Positions 62,531 to 64,000 of a stretch of 64,000 nucleotides of DNA are shown in pieces. A program made the translations under genes and the position numbers. The notes under the pieces are model-generated. The model saw only the letters and a program-made list of their open reading frames with translations, ran no database searches and was not told the DNA's origin. Origin of the DNA: Trochalopteron elliotii. Its lineage: Eukaryota; Chordata; Aves; Passeriformes; Leiothrichidae. Within the stretch, counting starts at the first letter, position 1; every line of letters begins with the position of its first letter. The stretch lies in assembly GCA_024734555.1 (NCBI GenBank), contig JANPWX010000033.1, positions 6,870,550 to 6,934,549 on the forward strand. The letters are read 5' to 3'.

Positions 62531-64000
62531 GTAAGTGTGCTGGGTCCCCCCACTGTCCCACTGCTGGGTCCCCTCACTGTCCCACTGCTGGGTCCCCCCA
62601 CTGTCCCACTGCTGGGTCTCTCCACTGTCCCACTGCTGGGTCCCCTAACTGTCCCACTGCTGGTTCTCCCCACTGTCCTGCTGCTGAGTCCCTCTGTTGT
62701 AGCACTGCTGGGTCCCCCCACTGTCCCACTGCTGGGTCTCCCCTCTGTCCCACTGCCAGGGAATCTTTGGGGCCTCTCCCACCCTTGGTGGGTGCTGCTC
62801 ATCCTGGAGGCCACCTCTCTGTCCCCTTGGGAGCTCGTGTTGTGGATGTGGCACATGCCACAGCTCTGCTGTGGCAGGAGATGTCTGTGATCCCTGGTCG
62901 CAGCTCTGGCTTGCAGGGGTGGAAGCTCCACACATTCAGCTCCTGGACCCCTTTGTGTTCCCTGTCTGTTTTGTCATCCTGGGTCTGTTGGTCTGGTGGG
63001 TTTCTCCTCCCTTTTTCTCAAGCTGACCGGGTCTTTCTTTTCTTTAATCCCAACTTTATTCCAACACCCAGCTTGGCTCAATCTGCCTGGGTGGGCAGTG
63101 GAGCAGGATTTCACTGCACTTTCTCTGCAGGGTGGAAGGAGGCTGGAGCCCAGCTCTGTGGTGGGGGGCCCCTGGTTCTGTGGTGGGGGGCCCCTGGCTG
63201 CTCCTGCTCAGCCCTGCCTGGCTCTGCTGGAGAGATGTGCTGGGAGTACAGCCTGGGGGGATGAGCAACCGAGGTGGAGGCAGCAGCAATTGGAAACTGC
63301 TTGTCAAAAAAGACAGGAATGCTTGAGTGCTGCTTGTCCAGCTGTGTTTGCAGTGACATCTGTCCATGTGACACCAGAGCAGGGGTGACACCAGTGCAGC
63401 CTGAACCCCAACGTGGCTCTCCCAGCCCTTGGTGCTGGGGCTGCTCTGTGTCCCCAAACTCTGCACGACCCCCTGTTGTCCCTGTGCTCGCGCTGCCCTG
63501 ATGTACACTCGGGAACAGGGATGTCCCTCCCGGGATTCCTTTGTTTCTCTTTGTCACTGGTGGGACTGGCAGGGTCACAGCAGTGTCCAGTCCTCTCTGT
63601 GCTGCTCCAGGTCTAAAGGCTTGGGTTGTTCTGGTGCTTCCCCCTGGGTGCCTGTTGGCTGCAGTGCCCTCGCTGGGCTCTGGTGTCCCACAGAGAGCTG
63701 AACCCACACTGAATGTGATCTCATGGCTGATATTTGACTTTCCTTAATCCACCCTCCCAGACTGCAGCCTCCCTGTCCCACTGCCCATAACAGCCTTCTG
63801 CACATCTTCTTTTCCTCTGCTTTACAGACACCCCGTTGCTTTGAGGGGCCCTCTTTGGTGCTTGGAAAAACTCTGCTTTCAGGGAAAACGTGGAGTGGGA
63901 GTTCCTTTGGTGGAGGGTGCTCCATGCCTTTAGCTCTGCTCTCTCTCTGTGCCTCTCTGCTCCAGCAGGTTTTTCCCTCCCACAGCTCCTTTCCTGGCTG
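62531..64000 (+). other. PRKCB: intron 16, 5' portion (at least 1,470 bp)
   Basis: This intron starts with GTAAGT. A 24-bp minisatellite begins seven bases later. The remainder is unique sequence in which neither the beta-II nor the beta-I terminal exon could be recognised. Confidence 0.9.
62538..62757 (+). repeat. 24-bp minisatellite adjoining the exon 16 donor, about 9 copies
   Basis: The unit TGCTGGGTCCCCCCACTGTC plus CCAC repeats about nine times with scattered substitutions. It begins seven bases after the exon 16 donor GT. Because 24 is a multiple of three, the PRKCB frame stays open through the array and reads as repeats of LGPPTVPL. A stop is not reached until 62888-62890. Confidence 0.93.

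Noticed and set aside
61993..63264. A 423-codon + strand frame overlapping exon 16
   Set aside because: It is in a different frame from the kinase sequence. Its repeats come from the 24-bp minisatellite and it has no recognisable domain.
62531..64000. Search for the beta-II and beta-I terminal exons
   Set aside because: No stretch encoding the family's terminal FxxF or turn-motif segments after an acceptor could be found. The exons are taken to lie beyond the window.

Overview
This window is a piece of a bird genome, most likely a neognath and probably a songbird. The evidence for a bird is the roughly 19 short truncated CR1 LINE fragments spread through it in both orientations, the short class II-type solo LTRs, and the compact GC-rich introns full of minisatellites. 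Species cannot be fixed from the sequence. Three runs of N (12309-12405, 27020-27029 and 40876-40972) mark it as draft assembly.

The only gene I can support is PRKCB (protein kinase C beta), on the + strand. Fourteen consecutive internal coding exons are present, corresponding to exons 3-16 of the usual vertebrate conventional-PKC layout. All have canonical AG/GT borders and compatible phases, and together they give 1,658 nt of uninterrupted coding sequence. Numbering by the human protein, they encode residues 69 to 621: the end of C1A, all of C1B, the C2 domain with its five calcium-binding aspartates, the V3 hinge, and the kinase domain to the start of the AGC C-terminal tail. Exons 1-2 (start codon, pseudosubstrate, first half of C1A) lie upstream. 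The alternative beta-I and beta-II terminal exons lie downstream.

Layout: 1-23246 is the 3' part of a very long intron 2. It holds CR1 pieces, a solo LTR, two minisatellites, a CpG-dense patch and an interrupted G-rich tandem array. Exon 3 (23247) is followed by a 9 kb intron with interstitial telomeric repeats and two purine pentanucleotide arrays. Exon 4 (32369) is followed by a 1.5 kb intron with a 13-copy minisatellite and a CpG-dense block. Exon 5 (33983) ends directly against what looks like a solo LTR, which starts at intron position +4. After an 8.5 kb intron, exons 6-9 (C2 and hinge) run from 42621 to 46027. Exons 10-16 (kinase) run from 49901 to 62530 and are separated by introns of 0.3-3.9 kb. 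Exon 16 runs into a 24-bp minisatellite that stays in the PRKCB reading frame.

No second gene, RNA gene, CRISPR array or new enzymatic system was found. The points most worth checking are the LTR at the exon 5 donor, the in-frame repeat read-through after exon 16, the (AAGGG)n/(AAAGG)n pair in intron 3, and a fold-back CR1 element in intron 2. Comparisons with human PRKCB rest on remembered family knowledge, not on an alignment run here.
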